Source of the DNA: Setomelanomma holmii
Lineage: Eukaryota > Ascomycota > Dothideomycetes > Pleosporales > Phaeosphaeriaceae
NCBI GenBank assembly: GCA_010015745.1
Contig: ML978352.1
Coordinates: 1 to 35,671 of the forward strand
Direction of reading: 5' to 3'
DNA: 35,671 bases
The position numbers were made by a program, and so were the translations under genes. Of this stretch, positions 18,782 through 31,200 are shown in pieces (the stretch's first letter is position 1; the number at the start of each line of letters is the position of its first letter). The notes under the pieces were generated by a model, which worked only from the letters and a program-made list of their open reading frames with translations, was not told the origin of the DNA and did not search any database.

Positions 18782-21700
18782 TCAATTGGAAGACATGAGA
18801 ACCTTGACCTTCTCGCGCTCCGCAAGAATATCAGCTTGGAGTCTCCGAGTCTGTCTCATAGCCTCGTCCCTCTCGAATTGGAGATCGGCCACCTCGATTT
18901 GTGCAGTGTTCATTCGGCTGACAACCTCCTCCATTTCATGATCTGCATCTCGAAGGGCCTTCTCAAGCTCCTCCACCCGTCGCTCGAGGAGTTCAGTCTG
19001 TGTGGCCTCGGCTATAGTCATGGCTGGACCGGACCTCGTCATCTCAAGTCGTGGTGAGCGCTGGGCGAACACAGGCGACGAAGGCATCTTGGGCGAGAAA
19101 GCAGACGGACTAAGCAGGCCGGACTTGACTCGGCGTAAGTGGGTGCTGTGGCTTTCCTTGAGAGCTTGAACCTCCACTTCGTGTTGGGCAATGGCATCCT
19201 CGGACGATTGCTGCGCAAGCATGACCTTGTCTTCTGCAGTCTTGAGTCGGCGCTCGAGCACGATGATCTGCTCGGTCGACTTGCGCTGCTCTTGCTCTCC
19301 ACGAGTAATAGCCTCGGTCAAGCGCGTGCGCAGAGAGCTATTAGCCTCGAGCTGCTGCTGGATCCGTGCCGACAACTCGTCCATGCGAGTGGCTGCAGCA
19401 AAGAGCTCGCTACTGAGCTTTTGCTCCTTCCCCAGGTGCTCGATCTCGGATCGTTGCAGAGCTCGAGCTTGATTGCGATACTGTTCAGCTTCCTTTTGGG
19501 CAAAGTCCCGCTCAGCTTCCGCATCCGAGATGCTTTGCTTTAGAAGGTCCAAGGTCCGCTCCGCTTCGGCGCTTGCCGCACCAAGCGAGTCGCCATTGCT
19601 GGACTCGAGCTGTTGAATGCGTGCAAGCGAAAGAGCATGAGTAGTGCGGAGCTCCTTGTACGCCTTGTCTAACGAGATCGGTTCACTGTTGAGTTGAATT
19701 TCTGGAATCGCAATATCATGCTCACGGAGTAGATCGCGGAGGGAGCCGGTCTCTTGTTGTGCGCGATCAAGATCCATTCGCAAGCCGCTGAGGCCCTTCT
19801 CGCATTGCCATTTCTGCTCCAGTGCATCATCAGCACGACGGCGGAGAGAGTTGACCTCGATCCTCAGATCTGAAACCTCCTTATGGAATGCGGTCCGGCG
19901 AGGGGTGAGGTTGAGGGCAGCGTCTCTCTCAGCTTCTAGCTCCTTAATACGACGCTGAAATTCTTTTTGTTGCATCTCTTGTCGCTGGAGAAGGTGCTTC
20001 AGGGCCTTGTGTAGTGCGTCACGCTGTTCCTCAAGATCCTTTACTGGATTGCTGGCCATTGACGCTTCTCGGGGTGACATCTCGCCGGATCTGTCCTTGA
20101 CAGAATTCGAGCGTGATAGTGAACCTCTCTTCGAATTGAAGCCAGCGCTTCGAGCTAGGGAGTTTGATCTCGTTAGCCCAATGCGCAGGTTCGCTACCGG
20201 GGCATTGTCCGCCTCTTCCGCTATGGGCTGGAACCGGACTTGTGCACCGTCGTGTGATTGTCTATAAGACTGTCTTTGCACTTTCGCCAACGCTTGGTTC
20301 TCTGCGCGTAATTGTTGTATCTCCTGTTGCATTCGTGTTGTCTCGTACACAAGTCTTTCTGTGTCGGCTGCCTCGGCCTCGAGAACTTCGAGCCGAGCCC
20401 TTAGCTGAGGCACGACTTCATCTCGCAGATTATCGGCATCGTTACGGTGCTTCTCGAGCTCTTCGCGCATGGCCGTCAAAAGATCTTCAAAGTTTTCTTT
20501 GACCTGTCTTTCCTCAGCCAAACGTCTCTTCGCGTCTTCTAAAGATGATGCAAGTTCTTTGACTCGAGGTGCTTCCACGACAGAGCCCGCGCTGGACTTG
20601 TCGCTAACCTGGTCCTCTAATTGTTGCACTTGCTCTTCCAGGTCCCTGCGGCGCCTGAGCTCCTCTTGTAATCGCTCTGCCATGCGGACCTTCAATTGGG
20701 CGCGCTCTTGCTCTGCTCTCCTGCGTAAAGTCTCCACCTCTTCAAGTTTGCTTTCGGGATCGCCAATTGGGAACCGCACGGAGCTGGTACCCGAGTCAGA
20801 GTAGTAGTCGCTTGTCCTGCGGTTATCCGGCATAACTGGGCCGCTCTCTGCCTTCCAGCGTTCCACCTCATCCTCTAGCTCCATTTCTCTCTGTATCGAA
20901 GCAGCGAGCTCCGAGCTCAACGCCCGCAACTCGCGTTCGAGTTCCTCTACGTGTGCATTCATCTGGGGTGATGATGACAGAAGTGGTGTTCCGGGAACGT
21001 TGAAGTAGGAACCGAGTGAGTTGGCTGCAGGAATGTCTAAGCCGTTAGGTTTCGACTTGGCGGAGTTCTGGTGGCGCGGCGAGTCTGCAGGAGACAAGGA
21101 CTGCTCAGAGAAAGTGGTCGCAGGGGAGTCCTGGCCATTCTGGGGCTTTGACGAGTTCCAGCCGAAGAAAGAGGTGAACCCTCCGGCAGGAGACTTGGGT
21201 TTGCTCTGCTGCCCCCGGCTATCTGGACGGTAGGCATCGTCATTGTATGGGTCCTCGGCCACACCGCCTACTCTGAGCTTGAGCTCGGGTGGCTGGGGTT
21301 CTGACGTGTAGACGGGCATGTTGGGCATGGTCGGAGACCGCGCGTGGGTGTACTTGTTTCCCCCAGACCTTAATTCGTCTGCTCTACTCTGTTGCCGCGG
21401 GTGGAAGCTGCTGGCGGCTCGATCATGCCGCGGTGCAGAGGCTCGTTTCGCAACTGTGACAGAGCTCTTGCGGGGAGGGAAGGATATTTGGGGTGTGTGT
21501 GGATTGCTTCGTCTGGTCGTCAGTGGGGTGGAAGGCGCGATGGGAGCGCGGCACTTACTCGTCAAGATTTCGCGGCACGAAGAGGTCGTCTTCGGTCAAC
21601 GGCGGAGACAGCACAGTGTTAGGACGGCGGTGATCTTGGTAGGGCAAAGCACTCGCTTTATCCTGATGGGTAGAGGTTGGCTTGTTAGATTGATCTGCTG

Positions 21701-21902
21701 TAAATTGACCAACGACAAGGGAGTTCGCAGGCAAGGGCTTGCGTTTAAGCGGTGACTGTGCAACGGCGATGGGCGCCGGGTTGGAGGAGGTCTGGGACCG
21801 AAAGGAAGCAAAAGACTGGACAGCGATCGAGGTCAGAGCAGAGGCTTTGGAACGAGGCGGCGAAGGCGCGCCCTCCGTGGGCAACGCTTGGATCCTCTGC
21901 AT
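18782..21902 (-). CDS. Large coiled-coil protein, function unknown
   Basis: Model: exons 21902-21559 and 21512-18782, 1024 aa. A 46-nt intron (GTAAGT...GACCAG) splits a glutamate codon and joins FVPRNLDE to RSNPHTPQ. The start MQRIQALPTEG is the only in-frame ATG before an upstream stop. Residues 1-290 are Ser/Pro-rich and probably disordered, with FFGW near 230. From about 295 to the end there is long heptad-rich coiled coil (VEELERELRALSSELAAS onward) with few breaks. One break is the Ser/Pro segment SGLLSPSAFSPKMPSSP near 890, with proline-directed serines that could be kinase sites. No motor, kinase or membrane segment. It resembles cytoskeletal, septal or tethering scaffolds in composition, but I cannot name the family. 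Confidence 0.82.
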
Positions 21903-23591
21903 ATTATCGTTACGCCTCCGCGATAGGCATGGCTCTGCACAAAATGGATGACCGAGAGGGTGGTGGTAAGATGCCAAATCGGCAGGCGCTCGTAAAAGGA
22001 GGCCTGTCTGCCGAGCTAGGCGATGAACAGGAGAAAGGGCACTCTAGGGTCCTCGAAGCGGATCGTAGCAATGGAATTGGCTTGACGAGGCGCGCTACTG
22101 GCCGAGGTGGGCGATTCGCAGGCTGCGATGGGGTTGTGCGGCCCAGGGGCATAGGCTAGAGCGCTGCAGGAACCGCTTACAAGCAGCCAATCAAAAGTGA
22201 CGGCCAAGTAGCAATACGTCGAGGGCGATGTGGTTGGGGATGGGCGACTCTTGTGCGATTGTGCGCATGATTCGAGGATGTTTGCAAGCTCGAGATTGCT
22301 GTAGTGGAGGCTCTCGCGCACTTCGACGGACAACTGTCGCCCTGTTGATGGTCGACATCATGCCTTTGTCTACGGAATGCTTACGCACAGCGATGAAACA
22401 CGTCCGACACCGTCCAACTCCGATCCAGCGCTATGCGCTCATCACAATGACCACGAACCTAGTCGCACACTCGCGGCTTAGAGAATGCACCGTCAACGGG
22501 TGGCTTGCAGTCTGCTTTCTTTTCGTCGCTCGCAATCATGGCGCAACTGATTATTCCGGACCCTTTTCGACCCTGACAGGGTTGCACCTGCCAGCCGACA
22601 TCCGAAAATGGAAGAACTTGCCCTGAGCTCGGCAGGGGCAGCAATAAGTAAACCCTGAGCTTAACTCAACACCATGCAATGAATGAAGGCGCAGGGAAAG
22701 CCTCAGCGTCCTCGGCAATTGTCTCCTGCACAGCACGACTCATCCGCCTTTGCCGTCCACCTTGAGGGTTGTAGGTAGACCTTATAATTTTTGGAAGCCT
22801 GAGCCCGCAGATGGGATTGTTCTATGCGACTCGCCAAACGCACCTCTGCGATATGTCACATGCAGCTCCAATCGCGGTGTAGGCGGTCAAAAAGGATACC
22901 TTCCTGGGTTCCGTGATTTAGGAAAGTATAATAAGGCAATTTCCAACGAATAGCCAATCCTTTGCCATGCCAGTATTAAATTTACGAATGACAGTGTGCT
23001 CTTCCAAATTGTGTTCGCGCTCGACAAAACCATTCCTGTCAGTACCCTGATCCTGCCTGGTCTTGTATACTTAGGTAGGAGCCCGTCTTTCAGTGTACCA
23101 TGGTTTGCGTGATCACTTCGAAGAGTGCTTGACACAAAGTATCACTGAAGATAGTCTTAGGACAACGCATCGAAGATGAAAGAGAGCACTATCAGAGTTT
23201 TTGACGGTACAGCAGGAGCTTAGCTCGTGGGAAAACATTCATGGTTGCTACACAGATACTGCGTACACTGCTATATCCGTCTTAGGTAGTAATACCAGCA
23301 AGAAATGTATAGAGTGCAATGCTTTTCAACTTCGCACGACCGTTGTGCTTTCGCAGACATTTAGCAATGCAGACAGAGTCATAGAGTGGAGCCTTTTCCT
23401 TCTCAAAGGGATGGCTACGATGTGTGCAGCTTGGACGTTGGTGCAGCGGTAGGGAACTGCTTGCCAACACGAGTGAACCTGGACCCTGCCACGCCTGCCT
23501 AGCGTCGCATGACAACGTGCAGCCGCAATGCTCATGCATTCGACAGCTCTCCATCAACATCAGGTTCCAGCTTCGCCATCACATCTTGAAC
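21903..23591. other. Long divergent intergenic region
   Basis: Lies between the starts of the coiled-coil gene (-) and the VPS37-like gene (+) and should hold both promoters. Several frames of 60-130 codons exist on both strands (for example 22228-22626), but none has a recognisable domain or codon pattern. No tRNA, repeat or transposon end found. Confidence 0.45.
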
Positions 23592-24413
23592 ATGGCATAT
23601 CAACCTCCACGCCACTCACAAAACTTCTACCAGTACGATGCATCGACTCCACCGCCGCCCCCACCAAAGCCGCCGGGACACTCCAGCGGAACCGCAACAC
23701 CAGCGACCGGCCCACCACTACCACCACCACCTCAGGCCTATTCAGACCAGCCACAATCTTGGCAAAACTACTCACAAACCAAACCTCAGGCCGAGTCACT
23801 AGCTATTCAACCTCCAGACGATGGTTGGCTGCCCGGTGTTTTACGGGACAAGAGGTACGTCAGACCTGAAACGCACAAAGTCCGAGCGCTGAGGGAATGC
23901 AGTACTAAGGATCTCCACCACGTGCTGCAGACTCCGGAACTACAGCATGCAATCATCCACAATCCTGAAACAGCGCATCCTTCGCTAGCAGCATCTACAG
24001 CACCGTTGCGGGCTCTTCTTGCGCAAAACATTTCGCTAGGCGAATCACTCAAGCAGCTCGAAGCGCATGTGCAGCATCAACGTGACAGTACGCAATCTCG
24101 TCTCCTATCGCTGCGCGCACTTGAGCGTCAGTGGAAAGGCAAGCAAACAGAACAGGATGAGGCATTGCGCGAATTCAGTCCCCCAGCGTTGTACCAGCGG
24201 CTGAACGCTGCGGTGGGTGAGCAAGAGTCCTTATGTCGTGGGTTGGAAGAGAGCTTCCTTGAAGGCGAAGGGTCAAGAGGCGGTGATGCGGTTGCGAGTG
24301 AACGAGAGGTGACTGAGTTTGTGCGACGTTTGAGGGAAGGTCGAAAGGTCGCGTACTTGCGCGCAGAACGGAAAGAACGATGGGACGAGGGGCGCGTGGG
24401 CGGTTGGCGATAA
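23592..24413 (+). CDS. VPS37: Probable ESCRT-I subunit Vps37 (Mod_r domain)
   Basis: Single-exon gene, 273 aa from the ATG at 23592 (MAYQPPRHSQ). The first ~75 residues are rich in Pro, Gln and Tyr with two polyproline runs, likely disordered. Residues about 75-265 carry the helical Mod_r-type region: a conserved-looking KVRALRECSTKDLHHVL, then a long helical hairpin (SLGESLKQLEAHVQHQRDS... and SLRALERQWKGKQTE), and a C-terminal helix ending in a basic FVRRLREGRKVAYLRAERKER. That layout fits Vps37, which joins Vps23/TSG101 and Vps28 to sort ubiquitinated cargo into multivesicular bodies. The frame is open further upstream but with no convincing start there. Assignment rests on architecture, so I am fairly but not fully sure. 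Confidence 0.78.
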   Translation: MAYQPPRHSQNFYQYDASTPPPPPPKPPGHSSGTATPATGPPLPPPPQAYSDQPQSWQNYSQTKPQAESLAIQPPDDGWLPGVLRDKRYVRPETHKVRALRECSTKDLHHVLQTPELQHAIIHNPETAHPSLAASTAPLRALLAQNISLGESLKQLEAHVQHQRDSTQSRLLSLRALERQWKGKQTEQDEALREFSPPALYQRLNAAVGEQESLCRGLEESFLEGEGSRGGDAVASEREVTEFVRRLREGRKVAYLRAERKERWDEGRVGGWR

Positions 24414-24670
24414 ACTACCGCCATTCACTTTTTGATTGCCACGCCGGGACTACACACAAACGGCAATCACCTGCGAGTATACTAACTCTATTGATACTTA
24501 TATTGCGTCAACGATGGGTATTACAGAGCTTGACCTTTCCTCAACTTGGCTTACTATCATCGTCCATATAGCTCTGCGCCAGCCTCTTGGTAAACTTCAC
24601 TCCTTCGTCGCCTCTAAAAATCGCGCCGGACCAAGCTTCCAAGCATCCAACTCAGTGATAATCATTGATC

Positions 24671-25089
24671 ATGGCCAGGATCGACGACATAAAAGTACTA
24701 CAAGGCCTTCAAGAGCTCATACTCAGTATTTTGCCTCCATTCGTACTTCCTCAAACCAAAGCCTAACATGTACAGATCAGATCTTCGCCATTTACGGCTC
24801 ACAGCTTGCCCAAGGCTGCACTTTCGCGGTCATAACCAGCCGGTTTGACAGCGGCGGCACAACCATCGATGACATTGAATATACGGCGCAAGCCATTGTC
24901 TACACCCAACCTGGGACCATGAAGGAGTGGAAGCTGCTCGTCGAAGGGAACGCTGCCGCATCGACGCAGCAGGCTATGGAGATGCTGTACAGGAAGTGTC
25001 AAGAGGACGCGAATGGGATAACGGAGAAGATGGGCGTTGGCTGGGTTTACAATGGTGTCAAGGTGCGGGCTGATGAGATGAAGCGTTGA
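24671..25089 (+). CDS. Small gene B of an unrecognised three-member family
   Basis: Model: exons 24671-24725 and 24776-25089, 122 aa, with a 50-nt intron that has textbook signals (GTATTT donor, branch CCTAAC, TACAG acceptor). It begins MARIDDIKVLQGLQ. After the junction it reads NQIFAIYGSQLAQGCTFAVI, then AQAIVYTQPGTMKEWKLLVEG. The same motif order and the same phase-1 intron site occur in genes A and C about 12 kb to the left. Gene B is the best-formed member and the one most likely to be expressed. No signal peptide, membrane helix or known domain. It sits 257 bp after the VPS37-like gene and just before the HET pseudogene; nothing in the context reveals its job. Confidence 0.75.
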
Positions 25090-25282
25090 GGTTTCGCGTA
25101 CTTTCGTCGCAGGCGGTACGTGTTCACGACCGCATGACCAAATGAGGTGGAGAGACTTGAGCTCAAGACAAGCTTTCCAGAGAGCTTAAACACTGCGAAG
25201 ACAAATTCCATGATGTCCTCCTTGTCACACCAGTATTGTGATCCAAACCCAGCAAGTCACCCAATGCACCCAGCGCAAACCA

Positions 25283-27361
25283 ATGGACACCGACAACCCG
25301 ACCTACGGCCTCAGCCTCCGCCCCTTGATCATCTGCTTCGCACCCCGGCCACCACCTCAGCTGCACCTTCGACGTCGTCATCTCGCCTCTTCCATGGATA
25401 AATGTCGCCCTCATACCCATCTCGATGTCCACTCGTTAGCCAGGTCCGCAGAGCAAGGCTGTCATCTATGTAGCCTAATTGTGGCAGAGATTCCTCCGGA
25501 GGTCGTCACACTCCTGCAATACGACCTCGACGAACATCCCACGAATCCCTTTGACCAAATTTCGATCTGGGTCGATGAACCCTACAACGAAACTGCCTTC
25601 GAGATTTGTGTCAAAAGTTTACGACAGCCTCTTCGATGCCGAAACATTCTTGAAAGCACGGGTAAATTTAATGTTGCAGAACTGAAGATTAAACGCATCG
25701 AGGACGACTGTACAGGGCCGGATCGTTCGTCTTCAACAACAAATTATGCGACACACACGAAAAGCCTGATCATCTAGTGGCTTTAGAAATGCAACAGTTC
25801 GCACTCGGAGTGTCATGCTATGCATGCTGTGACAGCAACGCGGAGACTTCTGCCGACTCGACTCCTTGACTTGCAAGATGTGGTAGGCCACGATCGGCTC
25901 CGACTTGTATCGACAGAAGACTGGTCCGTTGAAACGATCTACGCAACATTGAGCCACTGCTGGGGTGGACTGTGCGGGCTGAGATTGATGGTGGATAATT
26001 TGAAGATGTTGGAAGCAGGCATTGCTACAGCCTGCCTGCCACGAACGTTACGAAATGCCGTTACCATCACCCTGGACCTTGGCATACGATATCTGTGAAT
26101 CGATGCTATTTGCATCATTCAAGACTCCATAGTGGACTGGTTGCGCGAAGCTGCGATTATGGGAGATATATATGCAAACTCGTACATCACCTTAGCAGCC
26201 AGCACCTCGCCTAACTCAACAGGTGGACTGATACATTGGAGAAACCCTCAGGCTGTCTGGCCTTGCAGAGCGACAGCTCAGCCCGGGAGCAATTTCTCCG
26301 TCGGCGGCGATCTCCTGATTAGATCCGATCGCTTGGTTCGTGACGACCACAAACAACCCTGGATCAATCGGGCTTGGGTATACCAAGAATGGCTACTTTC
26401 CAAGCGGCTTGTTCATTTCTCCCACAATCAAATCTACTGGGAATGCTTCTGTTTCGCAGCGTCAGAGGTGCTACCAGAAGGACTCGATGAAGATCGACTG
26501 AGGATCCATTCTGAATCGCCAAAATTGGAGCTCGCCTCCATACGCCTAGCAGATGACTGGAACCAACAATATCAGTGGGAGGCTATCAGGCAAGAATACT
26601 CGAAAAAGGCCCTGACCAAGTCTAACGACCGAATCGTAGCCTTTTCTGGGAAAGCTCGTATGGTGCATGACGTCCTTGGATCTTCTCCTGATGATTTTGT
26701 TACTGGAATTTGGAAACCAGAGCTGTTGCAGGAGCTTCTTTGGACACGACACGGCGCTGATGATCAGCTTCGCGAGACTACCCAGAGTGTGGCGCCGACA
26801 TGGTCTTGGGCTTCCTTGAACGGTCCATACTCCAGATTTCTGCGTCCTGGGGTAGCGAATTATCATGCAAGAATCGCAAATGTCGATAAGGCAACAGTGG
26901 GCGATGACTTTGGGCCGATGCAGAAGGCCAAATTGAGCATACAATGCTCCTTCGGGATGGTTACACTGTCAGTGAAACCGGATTCCCATCCAGGCTAGAC
27001 AAACGACCAAGGGTGGCTCGTCACAAGTCTTCGCGGCATTGCCCTCACGATGGATTGTCAATTGAATCTGGACTATGGTTCAGACACTACTGGAAACACT
27101 GTGCCATCGCTGTCATACTACTTTGCTCCCTTTTTGTACGTACTTTGTGGACACGACACCTTTGGAACTGTAAGTGGACTGTTGCTCCAGAAATCCTCCG
27201 CATCGGAGCAAGAATACACTCGCGCGGCTGTCCTTGACATCTTCATGCAGGGCGATGAGCAAGACCAAATTCTTGGAGCCCTTGACATCCAACTTGGATC
27301 TGAGATCGATAATGTAGCCAAAGGGGAATCTGATGGTACTCAGATCATCAACATCGTTTGA
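25283..27361 (+). pseudogene. HET-domain (heterokaryon incompatibility) pseudogene
   Basis: One frame can be read from MDTDNPTYG at 25283 to the final stop at 27359-27361 without any indel. Four nonsense codons break it: TAG 25775, TAG 25784, TGA 26096 and TAG 26996. The HET layout is complete across the breaks. An early EQGCHLCSLI leads to a WL-stop-KCNSSHSECHA segment, then LPTRLLDL, YATLSHCWGG and LPRTLRNAV. Next comes LGIRYL-stop-IDAICIIQD, where tryptophan is expected, followed by IYANSYITLAAS, PWINRAWVYQEW and TWSWASLNG. The last stop lies in the C-terminal region. HET proteins trigger cell death after fusion of unlike hyphae; this copy cannot make a full product. No intron of suitable length and phase removes the stops. 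The frame is otherwise so intact that decay looks recent. Confidence 0.9.
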
Positions 27362-28221
27362 TGCGCACAGTCGAATACTCTGTATGGAGCGTCGCTCATG
27401 GAAGTGACCACAAATAACGTATATCGTGAGCCCAACGCGGCAGGTGCCTGTTTCAGGGTCTCCTTGACTTGGTATATCCTGATTGAGGGTATGCAGAGGC
27501 GAAATCTCATCGAAGTATACAACATTAGGGTGGAGGCCTGGGATGCCCCATTTACAAAGCGCAGCGAGGTCTGTAAGGGAGCGACTACCTACAAAGATTT
27601 TGGTAGTCTGCATGATTTGGGATGTCAAGGGTAACAGGCAGTCCGATGATTGCATGTGGAAAGGCTTGTTACAGTAGTAGCAAAGTGGACTGGTGATAAC
27701 AAGAACGGGGCTGCCGTTTTGAAGTGCACGAAGATCGACCAAAAGCAGTGTAATAGCAAATAGCCGGTTAGACGCTTGGACTTGACCAAACTCGACGTGC
27801 GTGCCTGCATCGCTGTCGACCCCACCAAACTAAACGTGCTGCCCACGTTTCCGGGAGAACACATGGGAGAGGTGCGGTGGCCAGGACAAGACTTGTATGG
27901 GGAGCGCATGTCCGCCACAAACCTTAAACTGCTTGTGACGTATTTTCCCACACTGCAAAAGCAACAGGCGACGGTCAGATCAGTGCAATTGTGCTCTGCT
28001 CCGCCGCAATGTTTGGCACCGCTTAGCGACCCGCCTTAGCGGGCGTTGGGCGGAGAAGCCTGGGGGGTCCTGGAGCACTCGCGATCCTGGGCTCACTGCC
28101 AGCCGCCGCCGCTGCATTCGCCAGCGAATCCGCCTCCACTCTCCCCAGTGCAGTCAGCCATCAACCTTCTCTCCGCACCTTCGACCAGCTGCCCGATGTC
28201 GGCGCAGTGCTAACCGTGGGC
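27362..28221. other. Intergenic region upstream of WDR48
   Basis: Holds the downstream flank of the HET pseudogene and the promoter and leader of the WDR48 gene. The right end (28030-28200) is G+C-rich. A minus-strand frame stays open from 27742 to 27113, overlapping the HET end, but I recognise nothing in it. The frame in phase with WDR48 is open upstream of its ATG back to about 28025, but contains no earlier ATG. Confidence 0.45.
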
Positions 28222-31200
28222 ATGGGCAGATCAGCGCGCAAGCGTATCTCGTACGGTAAGTGGCTGGCTGCCCTTGCATGTGTACCTGCGGCTGTGAGAT
28301 GAGCTGGACTGACGATGCGAACTGTGTAGTGCTGCCGCTTGCCAACTCGGCGGGAGGCCACAGGCTCGGAGTCAATGGCTTGGCCGTCGACCCAGCCAAC
28401 TCGATCCTGTAGGTGCCCGCGCAGCTATAGCAGCTCGGGCTATCGCGGCTGACATGACAAAGCTATTCGGGCGGCCGTGACGGCGTCATATGTGCCTGGG
28501 ACCTACACCTCGACCTCCAGCACAGCAACGATGAGCGCGACCCCTTCGCTGACACGAATGCGACCAACTACAAGCCGCCGCCTACGCAGTTCAAGTCCCA
28601 GGTCCAGGCACACACCCACTGGATCAACGATATCGTCCTTGCACAGAACAGCAGCTGTCTCGTCTCAGCCTCCTCCGACATCACCGTGAAGCTATGGCGA
28701 CCAGCTGCTACCGAAGCGCTTCCTCCACAGACCATTGGGCTGCACACTGACTATGTCAAGCGCGTGGCATCACCTGGTGGGAATGAGAACTGGGTAGCTT
28801 CGGGGGGCCTGGATCGCAAGATCAGCCTGTGGGATCTCAACGGTGCAGGCAAGAAGCTCGAAATTGCCGTGGGCGAGGACGAGAACACCGCCAAGGGCTC
28901 TGTCTACGCGCTGGCAGCAACACCCAACATCATCGCCAGTGGTGGCCCAGAGAGCATTGTGCGCGTTTGGGACTCGAGGACGGGCAAGCGCATCACCAAG
29001 TTCGTGGGACACACAGACAATGTGCGGGACATACTCGTGGCGGAAGACGGAGACACCATCTTGACCGCTTCCTCGGATCAGACTGTCAAGGTGTGGTCCA
29101 TGACGGCGGGACGATGCATGTATACACTTACCATGCACAACGATAGCGTGTGGTCACTCTTCTCGGGCTGCCCGCAGCTTTCGGTCTTCTACTCGTCCGA
29201 CCGCTCTGGCATTGTTGCGAAGAGCGATGTGCGCAATTGCGCTGAGATGGACGAAGGTCTATCTGTGGCCGTGTGCCAGGAACACGAAGGCGTAAACAAG
29301 GTCGTGGCGGCAGGCGACTACATTTGGACTGCAACATCGAGCTCGAGCATCAACAGATGGAACGACGTTGAGACGGCCACCGAGGTGGAGCTACCAGAGT
29401 CATTTAAGTGGCACAGAGCAAGTGTCACCACCATGCGATCACGACTACCTTCACCACCTACTTCGAGCCCGAAGACCAACGGCGCGTCAGATAAGCTGCC
29501 CCTCAAGGCTCTGCTGCGTATGTCGAACACCGCACCTTTCCCACAACTGTCCGCTAGTCCACCGGAAGTAGCCACGCTAGCAAGCACACGGAAACCCTCA
29601 GAGGTCCTGGTCGCGCCAGACTCTGGTGTCATTGTGCCAGTGCGAAACCTGCCAGATCACTCAATAGAAGGCCAGAACGGTTTGATTAAGCATCATTTGC
29701 TCAACGACCGCCGGAGAGTACTCACCTTAGACACTGCAGGAGAGGTGATGCTGTGGGATCTATTGCAGGTTAATCAGTCAAATCATTTGTATTAAAACGA
29801 CACTAATAACAACCAGTGCGCCCCTATCAAGTCATACGGCAAGAAACATCTCGAAGATGTCGTTCCAGAAGTCAATACCCGCGAGAGCGTAGCCCATTGG
29901 TGTGGTGTCGATACTCGGATAGGAACACTGACGTGTGTTCTCGAAGAAAACCACTGCTTCGATGCTGAGATGTACGCGGATGAATTGCAACTAGAAGAGC
30001 AGATAGATTTCCGGGAGGATCACAGGAGTAGGTCGCGCAGGCAATTTGTCTTTGAAGTCCCGACTGACAGATTACAGTAAATCTCGGCAAGTGGATATTG
30101 CGATATCTTTTCTCCAACCTCATCGATGAGGAGATCAAGCGCGACGAAGGTTACCGAGCTAAGCTTTTGAAGGAGAAAGAAGAAGAGGCGCATGTCGGAC
30201 GCCCAAGCAACATCGAGCTACCATCCATGAACATCAATGGCTGGAAAGAAGCTTCGTCTGGACCTACGTCCGCAACGACGATCAAAGCCAACAACGGAGT
30301 CCATGTGCCACATACTCCTGGTCTGGCCATAGGGCTGGCGACTCCAATGGCACATCCTGGCAGTGCAGGACGAAATTCCCAACACAATCCGTACCTAACC
30401 CCAACCACCGAAGAGGGCTCACAACTCGAGAAGACCCAGACACAACGGAGCTCTCAACATGAACCCGATTACTTTGGCCAAGTAACATCCGCTACGAACG
30501 GCAATTCAAATGGCAACGGAAAGCCAGCAGGCCCAATAGAAGGGGCTGCAGAGTCCAAGGAAGAAGCTGTATCGTCGCCTACCGAGGCTGACACGCCCGC
30601 CAAGAAGGGCAAGGGCATGTTCGGCAAGAAGTTCAATATGTCATTCAACATGAAGAAATTCAGTACAGGCACCGCCATCGCCGAGCCCGCTAAACCTGCG
30701 GCAGTGGATGAGAGGGCCGAAGATAGCGATTCGCGGTCTACCAAAACCGACGAGAAGACCATCGAGGACAACTTTTACGGCTCGGTACAAAGGATACGGC
30801 AGGGTTACGAGGAGCAGCTGGCCGCTGGCGCTACGAAGCTGGAGACTCAGATTGCACCAAGTCTGCCCAACGACACACCGGTGTTGAAACCACCATCGAA
30901 CACCACAATCCTTATACAAGAAGATCGCCCGGAAGCAGGTGGAGTGGCGGATCTTTTTGAAGGCACCGTCAGCTCGCTCGGCCAGCAAGCCGATCTGATA
31001 GAAAAAGCAGCACCAATGTGGCTCGCCGAAGTACTACTACGGGTACGTCCCACCACCTCACACTACCACGCACAACCCACTGACCACTCACCCAACAGAA
31101 TCATCTTCCGCCCAAAGACATAGTCAAAGTATCCTTTATCCTCGAGCCATACCAAAACACGCTTCCAAGCATCTCATCCGACGGGTACCTCCCCTTTTCC

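Noticed and set aside
22228..22626. 132-codon plus-strand frame in the divergent intergenic region
   Set aside because: No domain, composition unlike the neighbouring genes, no supporting splice or start context.
23425..23480. Possible tRNA-like stretch (GGTGCAGCGGTAGGG)
   Set aside because: A D-arm-like string only; no matching anticodon, T arm or acceptor stem.
25725..25790. Intron that would remove the first two stops of the HET gene
   Set aside because: The best pair (GTCTTC...CTTTAG) is 58 nt and would break the frame; the sequence across the stops also matches the HET consensus.
27113..27742. 209-codon minus-strand frame
   Set aside because: Half of it is antisense to the HET C-terminal region; starts at a non-ATG codon; nothing recognised. 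Kept only as a note.
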